Positions 49,009 to 59,051 of a stretch of DNA of 64,000 nt are shown here, one piece after another. How positions within the stretch are numbered: position 1 is the stretch's first letter; each line of letters opens with the position of its first letter. Made by a program: the position numbers and the translations under genes. The notes beneath the pieces are model-generated. The model made no database searches and had not been told where the DNA came from. It worked only from the letters and a program-made list of their open reading frames with translations. Location: NCBI GenBank assembly GCA_009926625.1, contig RFON01000002.1:1-64000 (forward strand). The letters run 5' to 3'. This stretch comes from Planctomycetota bacterium. Its GTDB lineage: Bacteria; Planctomycetota; Phycisphaerae; Phycisphaerales; SM1A02.

Positions 49009-50168
49009 GCCCATCGGATGCAACATCCCTGCCGCGAGGTGCGGACGCGGCACGCCGCGCGGCTGCGCGCGGCTTCAGCATCGCCATGGTGGCGCTCGCC
49101 TGTGTGCTGTCGTTCCTGACATGGTGGGAACTCGACATCCGCCCGCGGACCGACGATGCATATCTGCGCGCCAACATTGTCGGCATTGCCGCGAATGTCT
49201 CTGGCTATGTGACGGAGTTGAATGTGGTCGACAACCAGCAGGTGAAGGTGGGTGACCTCCTGTTCCGCGTCGATGTTCGCCCGTACCAAGCGGCGCTCGA
49301 CCTCGCCGTGGCGAACCTGGGTTATGTTGATCTGGAGATTCAGGCGCTCGAGGATGTCATCCGTGAGAAGGAGGCGGACCTCGTCGCGGCGGAGGCGCGC
49401 GCGGAGTACAACGTGTCGTACCTCGCGCGAATCGAGCCGCTGCTGCCGCGCCAATTCGTCACGCCGGATCAGGTGGATGCGGCGAAGCGAAATGTCCGTG
49501 CATCCGAGGCGGAAGTCGCGCAGGCAAAGGCGGCGATCGCATCGGCGAAGGCAAATCTCGGGCAGATCGGCGACCTGAATGTGCGCCGCATGCGTGCGCA
49601 GGCGGAGGTCCTCGAGCAGCAACTCAATGTCGGCTACTGCGAAGTGCGTTCACCCGTGAACGGCTATGTGACGAACTTCAACATTTCGGTCGGGCAATTC
49701 GCGCAGATCGGTCAGCAGCAGTTCGCGCTGGTGGACGCGAGCAACTGGTATCTCTTGGCGAACTATCAGGAGACGGACCTTCGCGGCATCGAGCCTGGGA
49801 TGTTGGTCGATGTGTACCTGATGGCGTATCCGCTCACGCGATTCTCCGGCACCGTGCAGGGCGTTTCCTGGGCGCTCTACAACTCCGATCAGGGCAGCGA
49901 CGGAGTCCTTCCCACCGTCTCGCCGACGCTGGACTGGGTTCGCTTGGCGCAGCGCTTTCCAGTGCGCATCGTGATGGATCCGACCCCAGACCCGATCAAG
50001 CAACCGTATCGGATGGGTGCGACCGCAACGGCGATTGTCTGCACGCGCGACAAGCGCGAGGTGCCCGACATCCTCAAGCCGCTGTTGCCCGATGCGGTGG
50101 AACGCTGGTTGGACACGCTCAACACGCGCCCCGCGCGAACGCCGCCGTCGCCAGGGCGGACGCCCTGA
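49005..50168 (+). CDS. HlyD/EmrA-family membrane fusion protein
   Basis: 387 aa periplasmic adaptor. One N-terminal membrane anchor (IAMVALACVLSFLTWWEL), a biotinyl-lipoyl half-motif pair (VSGYVTELNVVDNQQVKVGDLLF and SPVNGYVTNFNISVGQ) and a coiled-coil hairpin between. It links an inner-membrane pump to an outer-membrane channel. Coupled to ytcA by ATGA. The FUSC-family gene next door is the likely pump, although it is convergent. Confidence 0.9.
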   Translation: MSPSDATSLPRGADAARRAAARGFSIAMVALACVLSFLTWWELDIRPRTDDAYLRANIVGIAANVSGYVTELNVVDNQQVKVGDLLFRVDVRPYQAALDLAVANLGYVDLEIQALEDVIREKEADLVAAEARAEYNVSYLARIEPLLPRQFVTPDQVDAAKRNVRASEAEVAQAKAAIASAKANLGQIGDLNVRRMRAQAEVLEQQLNVGYCEVRSPVNGYVTNFNISVGQFAQIGQQQFALVDASNWYLLANYQETDLRGIEPGMLVDVYLMAYPLTRFSGTVQGVSWALYNSDQGSDGVLPTVSPTLDWVRLAQRFPVRIVMDPTPDPIKQPYRMGATATAIVCTRDKREVPDILKPLLPDAVERWLDTLNTRPARTPPSPGRTP

Positions 50169-50195
50169 AGCGAACGCATCGGCGCACGCCGTTGC

Positions 50196-52322
50196 TCAGG
50201 TCAACCCGAGGAACAGCGGTGGATCCTCTGGCTGTGCATCGAGGCTTGTCGCGAGCGCGCGGAGCGCGTCGATGCGCGCCGACTCTTCCGTCAGTCGGTG
50301 CGTCCATGCGTGCGATGCATCCGCCACAGGCATCGGGCGCGGCGGTTGATCCGCAGGCAGTCGTTGCCGCTGGATGCTCGCAGCTGCTTCATCGAGACGG
50401 TCGGCGCTTGCGTTCAGCAGCAGCACTTCCCCGCGGGGAGCGCTGGGAATGCTCGTTGCGTGCTCGAGTGCCCCCACGATGCCGCTGCACACCGCGGCGC
50501 TGCCCGTGATCAGGGACATCTCGGTGTTGCCGCGCGTCGGCTGGACTTGCGCCTCCAGTTGGGCATTGGCGTGGAAGGACATGGCGGTGCGCACATCATC
50601 TGCAAGCGCGAGCCGAACCTCGTCGAGTTGCGCCTGACGCGGGGGCGACTTCGATGCGCTTCGCAGGAGCGTGGCGGTCTTTCGCAGCATGTCGGCGACC
50701 GCCACTCGCATCTCGTGCGACGCTCGGACGGGCCAGAGGAGGCGGTAGAAGATGAAGGTGACGAACACGCCCATGGCGACCGCGAGCGAGAAGTTCATCG
50801 CGGGAACGAGCGAGATGTAGGGCTCGGGGAACTGCAGCAGCGCAAAGTCGATGACGATCACCGTCTGCAGCGCGGGGACGGCGACTCGAGGTGATCCGTG
50901 CAGCGCCCATCCGGCACAAGTCACCAAGATGCCGAAGATGAGCAGGAATCCAGGGATTGTCTCGATGGTGGGGATGGCGAAGATGATCAGGAGGATCGAC
51001 AAGCCGTAGCCCGCGACGACGCCGATGCACCGCAGCCCTCCAATGAGCAGGGTTCCGCCGAACGTGGCTTGCACGACCAGCATGACCGTTTCGACGCAGC
51101 CGATGCCGCTTGCCCAGTTGATCGAGATGCAGAAGAGCGCGCAGAACATGATGGATGCAGCGCACTTGGTGGCGTGCTTCAGCTGCATCGGGTTCGGTGG
51201 CCACAGGGGCATCCGGAAGAGTCGCGGAATGCAGTGCTCGAGCTCGCGGAACAGTTCGACGAGGAAGTTCCGCTCAGTGGGCAGCGAACCGAAAATCGTT
51301 GCGGCACGCTGCGCTCGGGGGGCGGTGACGGCAAGCGCGCGAAGTGCCTCGAGCGGTGACGGAGTTGCGGGCGCATCGGGCGAGGGCTGGTCGTCACCGT
51401 CGCGGAACAGCCGCGTCGACGGCGGGGCTCGAAGCGTGGCGATCACGGTTTCCAACTGCTCCGCGCATGTCTTGAGCAGTGCGTCATCGGCGCTGATCGC
51501 GGCTCGTCGATCGGAGCGCGCGGCTTCGGACACCAACGCGCTCACCGCGGCCGCCCGGCTCTCGAACGCGACGAGTGCCACAAGTGCGGTGGACTCGTCC
51601 GGCTCCAAGTCAAGGTCGGTTTCCGTGTGCTGCGCCAACTGCATGAGCGCCGTGGTTCGCGATCGATCGTGCACGGACTCGCCTGGCAACGCCGCTCCCG
51701 ATGCGCTGGCTTCGCGAACGGACCGCAGGGTTCGCAGGCTGTGCTCGAGGCTCCCGATCAGTTGCGTTCGAAGCGAGCGCCAAGGGTGGTCTGGCCACAA
51801 GACGATCATCACGAGACCGCCGCAGCCAATCCCGGTGATGATGGACTTGTACACCATGGTGGCGATGGCTTCTGCCTGTTCCTTCGCGAAGAACGACATG
51901 TAGATGCAGACGATGAAGGAGTAGCCCGCCACGAAGATCGCGCCGCGGTATCGACTCGACCCCATCCAGTACATCACCGCCACGATGTAGACGAACATGA
52001 TCGGCAGCAGGAACCATGGCTGCTGGATGAAGAGTGCGGCGAGCGCCACAGCGCATCCGCAGCCGAAGGTCGCGCCGATCAGCGCGAGGACAATGCGCGT
52101 GAGCGTGCCGAGCCCGCGTGCTTCCGTGAGGATCAGCAGCGTCGTCATCCCTGGGTACATCAACTCGTACCAAAGCGTCATTTGAAGACCGATGACGAGC
52201 ATGGCGGCGAGCCCAAGCCGAAGCGCCGCATGCAGGCGCCCGGGTTCGGGAGCGAGATCCTCGCGGATCGATTCCCACAAGGTGGGGCGCGCGGCGTGTG
52301 CGGTCGCGACGGACATGGTCAT
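50196..52322 (-). CDS. FUSC-family inner-membrane transporter (AaeB-like)
   Basis: 708 aa. Two blocks of membrane helices (residues about 30-190 and 375-500), each with FUSC/ArAE features, and cytoplasmic helical regions after each. AaeB-like pumps export aromatic acids or similar amphipathic compounds with a HlyD partner. The partner encoded at 49005 is on the opposite strand, ending 28 nt away. ATG 52322 lies 16 nt downstream of the 52339 gene. Substrate not inferable. Confidence 0.85.
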   Translation of the reverse strand: MTMSVATAHAARPTLWESIREDLAPEPGRLHAALRLGLAAMLVIGLQMTLWYELMYPGMTTLLILTEARGLGTLTRIVLALIGATFGCGCAVALAALFIQQPWFLLPIMFVYIVAVMYWMGSSRYRGAIFVAGYSFIVCIYMSFFAKEQAEAIATMVYKSIITGIGCGGLVMIVLWPDHPWRSLRTQLIGSLEHSLRTLRSVREASASGAALPGESVHDRSRTTALMQLAQHTETDLDLEPDESTALVALVAFESRAAAVSALVSEAARSDRRAAISADDALLKTCAEQLETVIATLRAPPSTRLFRDGDDQPSPDAPATPSPLEALRALAVTAPRAQRAATIFGSLPTERNFLVELFRELEHCIPRLFRMPLWPPNPMQLKHATKCAASIMFCALFCISINWASGIGCVETVMLVVQATFGGTLLIGGLRCIGVVAGYGLSILLIIFAIPTIETIPGFLLIFGILVTCAGWALHGSPRVAVPALQTVIVIDFALLQFPEPYISLVPAMNFSLAVAMGVFVTFIFYRLLWPVRASHEMRVAVADMLRKTATLLRSASKSPPRQAQLDEVRLALADDVRTAMSFHANAQLEAQVQPTRGNTEMSLITGSAAVCSGIVGALEHATSIPSAPRGEVLLLNASADRLDEAAASIQRQRLPADQPPRPMPVADASHAWTHRLTEESARIDALRALATSLDAQPEDPPLFLGLT

Positions 52323-52338
52323 TGCCTCGGCGCTTCAG

Positions 52339-52983
52339 TCACGAGCGCGTGCCGCGGTCGTGGGTCTCTCGTTCAATGAGGCGGCGAAGCCCAGCCTCGG
52401 CACCGACGGCATCCGTGAACGGCTCCGCCAGCGCGAGTCGAACCACATCGAATTGGCGGCGCACATCGATTCCCGAACCATCCGCACCGACGACGAGCGG
52501 ATCCGCGGCGTCGATGCGGAATGCGGCATCGATCGCGCGGCGCAGGAGATCGCGGTCGCCCGCGTTGAGGGACTTGCAGATGGCGGTTTCCTCGGAGCCG
52601 AGAGGGTTGGGCCGCCGAAAGACCTCGCCGTCGATGAAGTACCCACGAAACTTCGCGGCATCCACTTCCATGAACGCCCAGTTCACATCCGGCGGATCAC
52701 CGTGGTACGCGCGCCATCGGTCCGCGGCGCGACCATCCTCGCCTCGGTCATGGAACTGCGCGAGACTGACCATCAGGTGCAGGTCCTCCTCGCCGTCATC
52801 GGGCAGTTCGATCACGACCTCGCCCGCCATCAGCATGGCCACCATGACTGGTGCGACAAAGCGCCCATCCGGCAGCGGCGCAATGCGGATCGCGACTCGT
52901 TCACCGTCGAAGCGGATGAATCCTGCGAGATGCCCACGAAGCCAGCCGTATGCGCTCTCTTCGATTTCGGCATTCTCGCTCAT
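52339..52983 (-). CDS. Hypothetical protein, 214 aa
   Basis: Soluble alpha/beta protein, no signal peptide. Segments FIRFDGERVAIRIAPLPDGRF and WAFMEVDAAKFRGYFIDGEVF suggest a small beta-barrel; the C-terminus is helical. I do not recognise the family. ATG 52983 chosen (MSENAEIEESAYGW). Sits 16 nt upstream of the FUSC gene on the same strand, so is probably cotranscribed with it, and is divergent from aroDE. Confidence 0.7.
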   Translation of the reverse strand: MSENAEIEESAYGWLRGHLAGFIRFDGERVAIRIAPLPDGRFVAPVMVAMLMAGEVVIELPDDGEEDLHLMVSLAQFHDRGEDGRAADRWRAYHGDPPDVNWAFMEVDAAKFRGYFIDGEVFRRPNPLGSEETAICKSLNAGDRDLLRRAIDAAFRIDAADPLVVGADGSGIDVRRQFDVVRLALAEPFTDAVGAEAGLRRLIERETHDRGTRS

Positions 52984-53063
52984 GGACCGCGCACCTCGTG
53001 CGCAACCGATGCTAGCGATCATCGCGCGGGTCGCGCGGGCAGCGCGCGACCTATGCTCGGGGG

Positions 53064-54698
53064 ATGACGTTCATCGCCGTTGCCGTGCCCGTCGCGCGCG
53101 CGGATCAGATCAGCGCCGCGCTCGAAACCGCTCGGGTGGCGAAGCAGCAGGGCGCAGATCTCGTGGAGTGGCGAGTCGATTCGCTCGCACAGGAACCGGG
53201 CGCCGCGAGTGCGGTCACGCGACTCGTGCAGGATGCGCCGCTGCCGTGCATCGTGACGGTTCGCCATGTCGCCGAGGGCGGCGGATTCTGCGGGACGGAT
53301 GAGCAGCGGCAGCAGGTCTGGACCGCCGCGTCGACTGCGCACCCACCTGCGGCCTATGTGGATGTGGAGTTGGCGACCTATCTGTCGGACAGCGAGGCAG
53401 GTGAACGCGCCCGCGACATGGCGCGGCTCGGTCGCCTCGGCGGCGGGAATGGGCCGCGCGTGATCGTTTCGTTCCATGACTTCGATGGTCGCCCGCCTGG
53501 GCTCTCCGCGCGGATTGCCGAGATGTGGTCCGACCCCGCGAGCGCGGTCAGCAAGGTCGTGTGGACGGCGCGCACACCACGCGACAACACCGAGGCCTTT
53601 GAAGTGCTCGCTGGTCGCGCGAAGCCGACGATTGCGCTTTGCATGGGAGAGCACGGACTGATGAGCCGCGTGCTCGCGCCGAAGTTCGGCGGGTTCCTGA
53701 CCTACGCGCGGAGCGACGCGCAGGGGACCGCGCCTGGACAGCCCACGGTGGAGGAACTCGTACAGCAGTGGGGATTCCGCAGCATCGGCCCGGAGACGCG
53801 CGTGTACGGCGTCCTTGCGAATCCTGTGGGGCACTCGCGTTCTCCCGCGCTGCACAACCGCTGGTTCCGCGATGGGCGCGTGGATGCGCGGCTCTTCGCG
53901 ATCGCTGCGGGCCCAACTTGGGAGTCGTTCAAGGCAACGCTGGTGGAACTGCTCTCGCTCGACGCGCTGCATTTCAGCGGCTGCGCCGTCAGCCTGCCGC
54001 ACAAGTTGAACGCCATCCGATTCGTCGAGGAGCGGGGTGGTGTCGTGGATCCGATGGCGCGTTCCATCGGTGCCGCCAACACCATCAGCGTTGCATCGGA
54101 TGGAACGCTGCACGCATCCAACAGCGATCTTGCCGGCGTGCGCGATCCGCTGCTTCGCGCCGCATCAGCGCAAGGTTGGAGCGACGGGCTCGCGGCGCGG
54201 CGTGCACTCGTGATCGGTGCGGGCGGCGCGGGTCGTGCGGCGGTCGCCGCGCTCGCGTGCGCCGGCGCCGTGGTCACACTCACCAACCGCACCGCCGCGC
54301 GTGCGGCTTCCGTGGCAGAGGAGTTGAACGGTTCGCTCCATCGAAATGGACTGTCCGCACGCGCGATCGCGGCGCGCTCGCTGCAGGAGATTGACACGCG
54401 CGACTTCGAGGTGATCGTGCAGGCCACGAGTGCCGGCATGAGTGGTGGCGAAGGTGCGGATGACGATCCGCTGCCCCAAGCGGCCGCCCTGTCGAGCGAC
54501 ATGATCGCGATGGATGTGGTCTACACGCCGCGCGAGACGCCTTTCCTGCGGCGCGCAGCGCGGGCGGGAGCGCATGTCGTCGGAGGCTGGTCGATGTTCG
54601 TCGCACAGGCCGCGCAGCAGTACCGCAACTGGACGGGCCACGACCCGACGACCATCGATGATGTCGTCGACACGAGCGCGGGTCGTTCCGCCTCGTAG
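53064..54698 (+). CDS. aroDE: Bifunctional 3-dehydroquinate dehydratase / shikimate dehydrogenase AroDE
   Basis: 544 aa fusion catalysing the third and fourth shikimate-pathway steps. The type I dehydratase half has EWRVD, TVRH, SFHDF (catalytic His) and SKVVWTAR (Schiff-base Lys). The dehydrogenase half has NPVGHSRSPALHN, SLPHK (catalytic Lys), NSDLAG (Asp) and the NADPH loop GAGGAGRAA. The fusion is known in plants, Chlamydiae and planctomycetes. aroC follows 22 nt downstream. Confidence 0.95.
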   Translation: MTFIAVAVPVARADQISAALETARVAKQQGADLVEWRVDSLAQEPGAASAVTRLVQDAPLPCIVTVRHVAEGGGFCGTDEQRQQVWTAASTAHPPAAYVDVELATYLSDSEAGERARDMARLGRLGGGNGPRVIVSFHDFDGRPPGLSARIAEMWSDPASAVSKVVWTARTPRDNTEAFEVLAGRAKPTIALCMGEHGLMSRVLAPKFGGFLTYARSDAQGTAPGQPTVEELVQQWGFRSIGPETRVYGVLANPVGHSRSPALHNRWFRDGRVDARLFAIAAGPTWESFKATLVELLSLDALHFSGCAVSLPHKLNAIRFVEERGGVVDPMARSIGAANTISVASDGTLHASNSDLAGVRDPLLRAASAQGWSDGLAARRALVIGAGGAGRAAVAALACAGAVVTLTNRTAARAASVAEELNGSLHRNGLSARAIAARSLQEIDTRDFEVIVQATSAGMSGGEGADDDPLPQAAALSSDMIAMDVVYTPRETPFLRRAARAGAHVVGGWSMFVAQAAQQYRNWTGHDPTTIDDVVDTSAGRSAS

Positions 54699-54720
54699 CA
54701 TCGCAGCTTGGAGGCATTCA

Positions 54721-55893
54721 TTGGCGACACTGAGTTACCGAACTGCGGGTGAGTCGCATGGCCCAGCGATGATCGCGCTCGTCGAGGGAATGCCCGCGGG
54801 TGTTCCCATCGACAGTGCCCTCATCGATGCGGAACTGCGCCGCCGCCAGGGAGGCTATGGTCGCGGCGCGAGGCAGCGCATCGAGTCGGATGCGGTTCGG
54901 TTTCTCTCGGGTGTGCGTCAGGGGATTTCGATCGGATCGCCGATCGCGATGGAGATCGTGAACGCCGACTCGCGTCTCGACGATGCGGAGCGCACGCCGC
55001 CGATCTTCCGTCCGCGACCAGGGCACGCGGACCTCGCGGGCAGCATCAAGTGGCTGACCACCGACTGTCGGGGCACGCTCGAGCGTGCGAGCGCGCGCGA
55101 AACCGCCGCGCGGACCGCCGCGGGTGCGGTGGCGCGATGCCTGCTGGGCTGTTTTGGGGTGGAGGTCTTCGGCTTCGTGCGGGGGGCGCTCGATGTGCAG
55201 AGCACGCTGCAGCCGAGCCTGGCTGACCTGCCAGCGCTGCGGACGCGGCGCGATGCGAGCGATGTCTACTGCCCCGACGAGGCGGTCTCTGCGCAGCTGG
55301 TGGATGCGATTCATCAAGCGAAGGTGGACAAGGACACCGTCGGCGGATGGTGCGAGGTGCATGTGTTCGGCCTGCCACCAGGACTGGGATCGTGCGTCAG
55401 CGTCGACGCGCGACTCGACTCGCGGCTCGCGGCGGCGGTGATGGGCATTCAGGCGTTCAAGGGGGTGGAGATTGGCCTCGGCATGGCGGTGGGCGCGCGG
55501 CGCGGAAGCAATGTGCACGATCCGATCCACTTCGACCCCGCGCGACGCAACGAGAGTCATCTCGGTTTCACGCGACCGACCAACAATGCAGGTGGACTCG
55601 AAGGAGGGATGACCAACGGCATGCCCGTGGTGGTGCGCGGAGCGATGAAGCCCATCTCGACGCTGCTTCGCGGCATGCCGAGTGTGGATCTGCGAAGCGG
55701 TGAGGCATCGCAAAGCCAGTACGAGCGCTCCGACATCAGCGCGGTTGCTGCGGCAAGCGTGGTGATGGAGCAGGTCGTTGCATTCGAGGCGGCGCGTGCC
55801 TTCGTGGAAAAGTTCGGCGGCGACTCGCTGAGCGAGGTTCGCGCCAACCACGCGGCTTTCCTGCTCGCGGCGCGTCAACTCGGCGGCAGTTGA
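54721..55893 (+). CDS. aroC: Chorismate synthase
   Basis: Converts EPSP to chorismate using reduced FMN. 390 aa. Signatures GESHGPA near the N-terminus, RPGHADLAG, RASARETAARTAAGAVA and NNAGGLEGGMTNG are all present. The start is TTG 54721 with GGAGG 6 nt upstream; no ATG fits. Cotranscribed with aroDE. Confidence 0.96.
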   Translation: MATLSYRTAGESHGPAMIALVEGMPAGVPIDSALIDAELRRRQGGYGRGARQRIESDAVRFLSGVRQGISIGSPIAMEIVNADSRLDDAERTPPIFRPRPGHADLAGSIKWLTTDCRGTLERASARETAARTAAGAVARCLLGCFGVEVFGFVRGALDVQSTLQPSLADLPALRTRRDASDVYCPDEAVSAQLVDAIHQAKVDKDTVGGWCEVHVFGLPPGLGSCVSVDARLDSRLAAAVMGIQAFKGVEIGLGMAVGARRGSNVHDPIHFDPARRNESHLGFTRPTNNAGGLEGGMTNGMPVVVRGAMKPISTLLRGMPSVDLRSGEASQSQYERSDISAVAAASVVMEQVVAFEAARAFVEKFGGDSLSEVRANHAAFLLAARQLGGS

Positions 55894-55935
55894 ACGCCGA
55901 CCACGACGCCAGCGAGCGCAGGGGTTACGCAGCGG

Positions 55936-57009
55936 TCACGGCAGGAGCTTGCGCCAACCCGCGTCGTCGATCGTCAGCGAGAGCCGCTGCTTGTCCTGTT
56001 TCATCGCGAGTGCCTCAGCCATTCCCGAGAACATCGTCGGATCCATCGGTGGCGGCGCGTCTCCGCCCTCTTCTTCTTCGTCGACCGCTTGCGACGCCAT
56101 CATCATGCCGAGCATCGATGTGAGGCTGCGTGTGGTGGATGTCCAGGACTCGTTGAACTCCTTTGCCGCTGCTTCATTCTCGAATGCCATCGCAGCGCGG
56201 AGTTCAGGCTTGGGGCCGAACTGGAGCCCGATGGAAGCCACCTGCAGCGACTTCATCGAGTCCTCGAAGCCTGCGAGCGCAGCCGTGAGCATTCCACCAT
56301 CTTCGTCCATCGCCTCGTTGAGCGAGTCGCGCATGGCATCGGTGATTCGAAGTCCGATCGTCACCGACGATGCGGGAACGCCCGCGAGCGCGTTCTCCAG
56401 CGCCGCTGCTGCCGCTGCATCGCCACTGTCGAGTGTGCGGGTCGTGCCCTTCGGCTTCACCCAGTACCAACCGCCACCCAACGACTCGGCGGATGAGTCC
56501 GTCATCCACTCGCCCATCGCCGCTGCCACTTCTTTCTCGGCGCCGAGCCGCGTGGTCTGCACCAGCACGGTCGTCTCAGGATCCTCCATGACACTTCCGC
56601 CGGTCGCGATCTCGACGCTCGGCGCCTCATCGGCGAGCAAGTAGATGTTGCTGCAATCAATGGCACGAAGCGCGGCCAACGACTTGCCGTACTTCACCAT
56701 CTGCGGCTGTTGATCAAGCCCAATGGATTGCAGTTGCAGCAGACCAGAGCCTTGAACGACCACAGGAATCTTCGAGCGCATCATGATTCCTGTGATCGCT
56801 TGGATGCTCTCCTGCATCGCGGTCGCATCCGAGCCTGTCGTCGAGAGCCGCACGACCGATGTTGTCGTGGTGGAACAGGCAGCAGGGGGCAATCGGGCGC
56901 TGACCTGTTCGCAGCCGATGGCAAGCATCACCAAGAAGCCATGCAGGATGAGGCGTGCGGCGTGGCGAATGGTGGTGCTGTCTGGCGCGGTGCCGATGGT
57001 GCTGTTCAT
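55936..57009 (-). CDS. Hypothetical lipoprotein
   Basis: 357 aa. Signal peptide with lipobox LAIGC at about residues 29-33. The mature part has no family I recognise: a repeated alpha/beta arrangement (IPVVVQGSGLLQLQSIG, TTVLVQTTRLGAEKEVAAAMGEW) resembling substrate-independent periplasmic repeats, plus an acidic stretch EEEEGGDAPPP near the C-terminus. Convergent with aroC, divergent from asnB (47 nt between starts). Confidence 0.7.
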   Translation of the reverse strand: MNSTIGTAPDSTTIRHAARLILHGFLVMLAIGCEQVSARLPPAACSTTTTSVVRLSTTGSDATAMQESIQAITGIMMRSKIPVVVQGSGLLQLQSIGLDQQPQMVKYGKSLAALRAIDCSNIYLLADEAPSVEIATGGSVMEDPETTVLVQTTRLGAEKEVAAAMGEWMTDSSAESLGGGWYWVKPKGTTRTLDSGDAAAAAALENALAGVPASSVTIGLRITDAMRDSLNEAMDEDGGMLTAALAGFEDSMKSLQVASIGLQFGPKPELRAAMAFENEAAAKEFNESWTSTTRSLTSMLGMMMASQAVDEEEEGGDAPPPMDPTMFSGMAEALAMKQDKQRLSLTIDDAGWRKLLP

Positions 57010-57056
57010 GCGACCATCCTAGATGCGCGGCTTCGAGCCACCCTATCCTCGGCATC

Positions 57057-59021
57057 ATGTGCGGCGTTGCAGGATTCCTCGATCCGAGTGGTCGGGTTCG
57101 CGATCCGCGCGCCGTGCTTGATCGAATGTCGAGTGCGCTGCAGCACCGTGGTCCGGATGACAGCGGTCTCTGGTGGCAGCCGCCGCTTCCGCTGGGGTTG
57201 GCACATCGTCGCCTCGCCGTGATCGATCCCACTCCCGCGGGGCATCAACCGATGGCCAGCGCGTCGGGTCGATGGGTGATCGCCTGGAATGGCGAGGTCT
57301 ACAACGCGCCTGAAATCCGCGCCGAACTGGAACGCGCGGCGAACTGTTCTTGGCGCGGTCACAGCGATACCGAAGTGATGCTTGCGTCTCTGGACGCTTG
57401 GGGGATTGAACGGTCGATCGACCGTTGGCGCGGCATGTTTGCGGGCGCGGTCGTTGACCTGCACCTTCGAGTATTGCACCTCATCCGTGACGGCGCTGGG
57501 AAGAAGCCGATGGTGTGGGGATGGATCGATGGCGTGCTCTCGTTCGCGAGCGAATTCCGCGCGCTGCGATCGATGGGACTTGCGATGCCGCGCGTGCACG
57601 ACGGTGCGGTGGCGGCGTTCCTGCGGTATGGCAGTGTCCCCGGCGAACAGACCATTTTGCAGGGCATCTTCCGCGTGCCGCCTGGGGCACTGCTTTCGTG
57701 GGCGATCGACGGAGCGGTCGGGGCGCAGCCACAGCGACTCGACTGGTGGAACGCGCTGCGGGTGGCGCGCGCATGCGAGGCCGATCCGCTGCCGAGCGAT
57801 CCCGCCGAGATGCCGCGGCAGTTGCAGGAGCGCATCGATGCGGCGGTTGGTCGGAGGCTGCGTTCGGATGTTCCGCTGGGCGTGTGTCTTTCGGGAGGCA
57901 TCGACAGCGCATTGATCGCAGCATCCGCGGCGCGGCTGTCGGGAGCGGCGATCCACACCTTCACGCTCGGCTTCGATGTCGAGGGCTACGACGAGCGCGC
58001 CGCAGCGCAGTCGACGGCGCGTGCCATCGGATCGAAGCACGCGCTGCGCATCGTGAGCGATGCGGATGTGATTGCGGCCGCAAGTCGATTGGCGGATGTG
58101 CATGACGAGCCGCTCGCCGACAGCAGTCAGATCGCTGGACTGCTGCTGAGCGAGTTCGTCCGTGGGTCGGTCACCGTTGCGCTCAGCGGTGACGGCGGCG
58201 ACGAGGTGCTCGGCGGCTATGAACGGTGCGCGGCAATCGCGTCCTGGTGGAGTGCGCGGCTCGGCGGTCGCGGTTGGTTGCCCAAACTGCAGGCCGCGCA
58301 GGCTCGGTACCTCCTGCCGCCGCTCTTGCCGCTGCTTCGCAGCATGCCGCAGTTGCTCGGGCGCGGCAGGGTCACGAGGCCACTCGAGAAACTGGACAGG
58401 GTGCGCGCGCTCGTGCGCTCGGAGTCGCTTGAGGAAGCGATCGACGCACTGGCATCGGTGGGGCTCGAGAGCGGCTCGCTGCTCGCGAAGCCCGCAAGTC
58501 CGCTGCAGCGGGCGCATGACAGTGACGGTGCAGTCACCACGGGTGGATTGCTGCGCCGAATCCTGCGTGAAGAGTTTGCGGGGCCGCTGATCGATGACCT
58601 GCTGGTGAAGGTGGACCGCACATCGATGTCGGTTGCACTGGAAGTTCGTTCGCCTTTCCTCGACCGCGACTTGGTGGAGTGGGCTTGGAGAATGCCGATC
58701 GAGGCGAAGGTGCGCTACGGGCACAAGCAGCGATCGTTCACATGCAAGTGGGCAGCTCGCGAACTCGCGCGGTCGATCGCGCCAAAGGTCGCGGACCTTC
58801 CGAAGATGGGCTTCGGCGTTCCCATTGCTGCATGGCTCCGTGGACCGCTTCGTCCATGGGCGGAGTCGCTCCTGTCGCGCAGCGCAGTCTCTCGTGCCGG
58901 ACTGATGCATGCGGATTCGGTGCATCGACTCTGGCAGCAATTGCTCGCGGGCGACGACGCGCCGCGCCATCAGGTCTGGGCTGTGCTGATGCTGCAGGCA
59001 TGGAGTGAACGCTGGCGCTGA
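57057..59021 (+). CDS. asnB: Glutamine-hydrolysing asparagine synthetase
   Basis: 654 aa. Starts MCGVAGF with Cys2, the amidotransferase nucleophile after Met removal. LQHRGPDDSG and WNGEVYN complete the glutaminase half. The synthetase half has the ATP-pyrophosphatase loop SGGIDS (279-284) and SGDGGDEVLGGYER. Uses Gln and ATP to amidate Asp. Could alternatively be a paralogue amidating another acceptor, but the core looks standard. Confidence 0.92.
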   Translation: MCGVAGFLDPSGRVRDPRAVLDRMSSALQHRGPDDSGLWWQPPLPLGLAHRRLAVIDPTPAGHQPMASASGRWVIAWNGEVYNAPEIRAELERAANCSWRGHSDTEVMLASLDAWGIERSIDRWRGMFAGAVVDLHLRVLHLIRDGAGKKPMVWGWIDGVLSFASEFRALRSMGLAMPRVHDGAVAAFLRYGSVPGEQTILQGIFRVPPGALLSWAIDGAVGAQPQRLDWWNALRVARACEADPLPSDPAEMPRQLQERIDAAVGRRLRSDVPLGVCLSGGIDSALIAASAARLSGAAIHTFTLGFDVEGYDERAAAQSTARAIGSKHALRIVSDADVIAAASRLADVHDEPLADSSQIAGLLLSEFVRGSVTVALSGDGGDEVLGGYERCAAIASWWSARLGGRGWLPKLQAAQARYLLPPLLPLLRSMPQLLGRGRVTRPLEKLDRVRALVRSESLEEAIDALASVGLESGSLLAKPASPLQRAHDSDGAVTTGGLLRRILREEFAGPLIDDLLVKVDRTSMSVALEVRSPFLDRDLVEWAWRMPIEAKVRYGHKQRSFTCKWAARELARSIAPKVADLPKMGFGVPIAAWLRGPLRPWAESLLSRSAVSRAGLMHADSVHRLWQQLLAGDDAPRHQVWAVLMLQAWSERWR

Positions 59022-59051
59022 TACGAGGAACCTGCGCGTAGGCTTCGCGGC

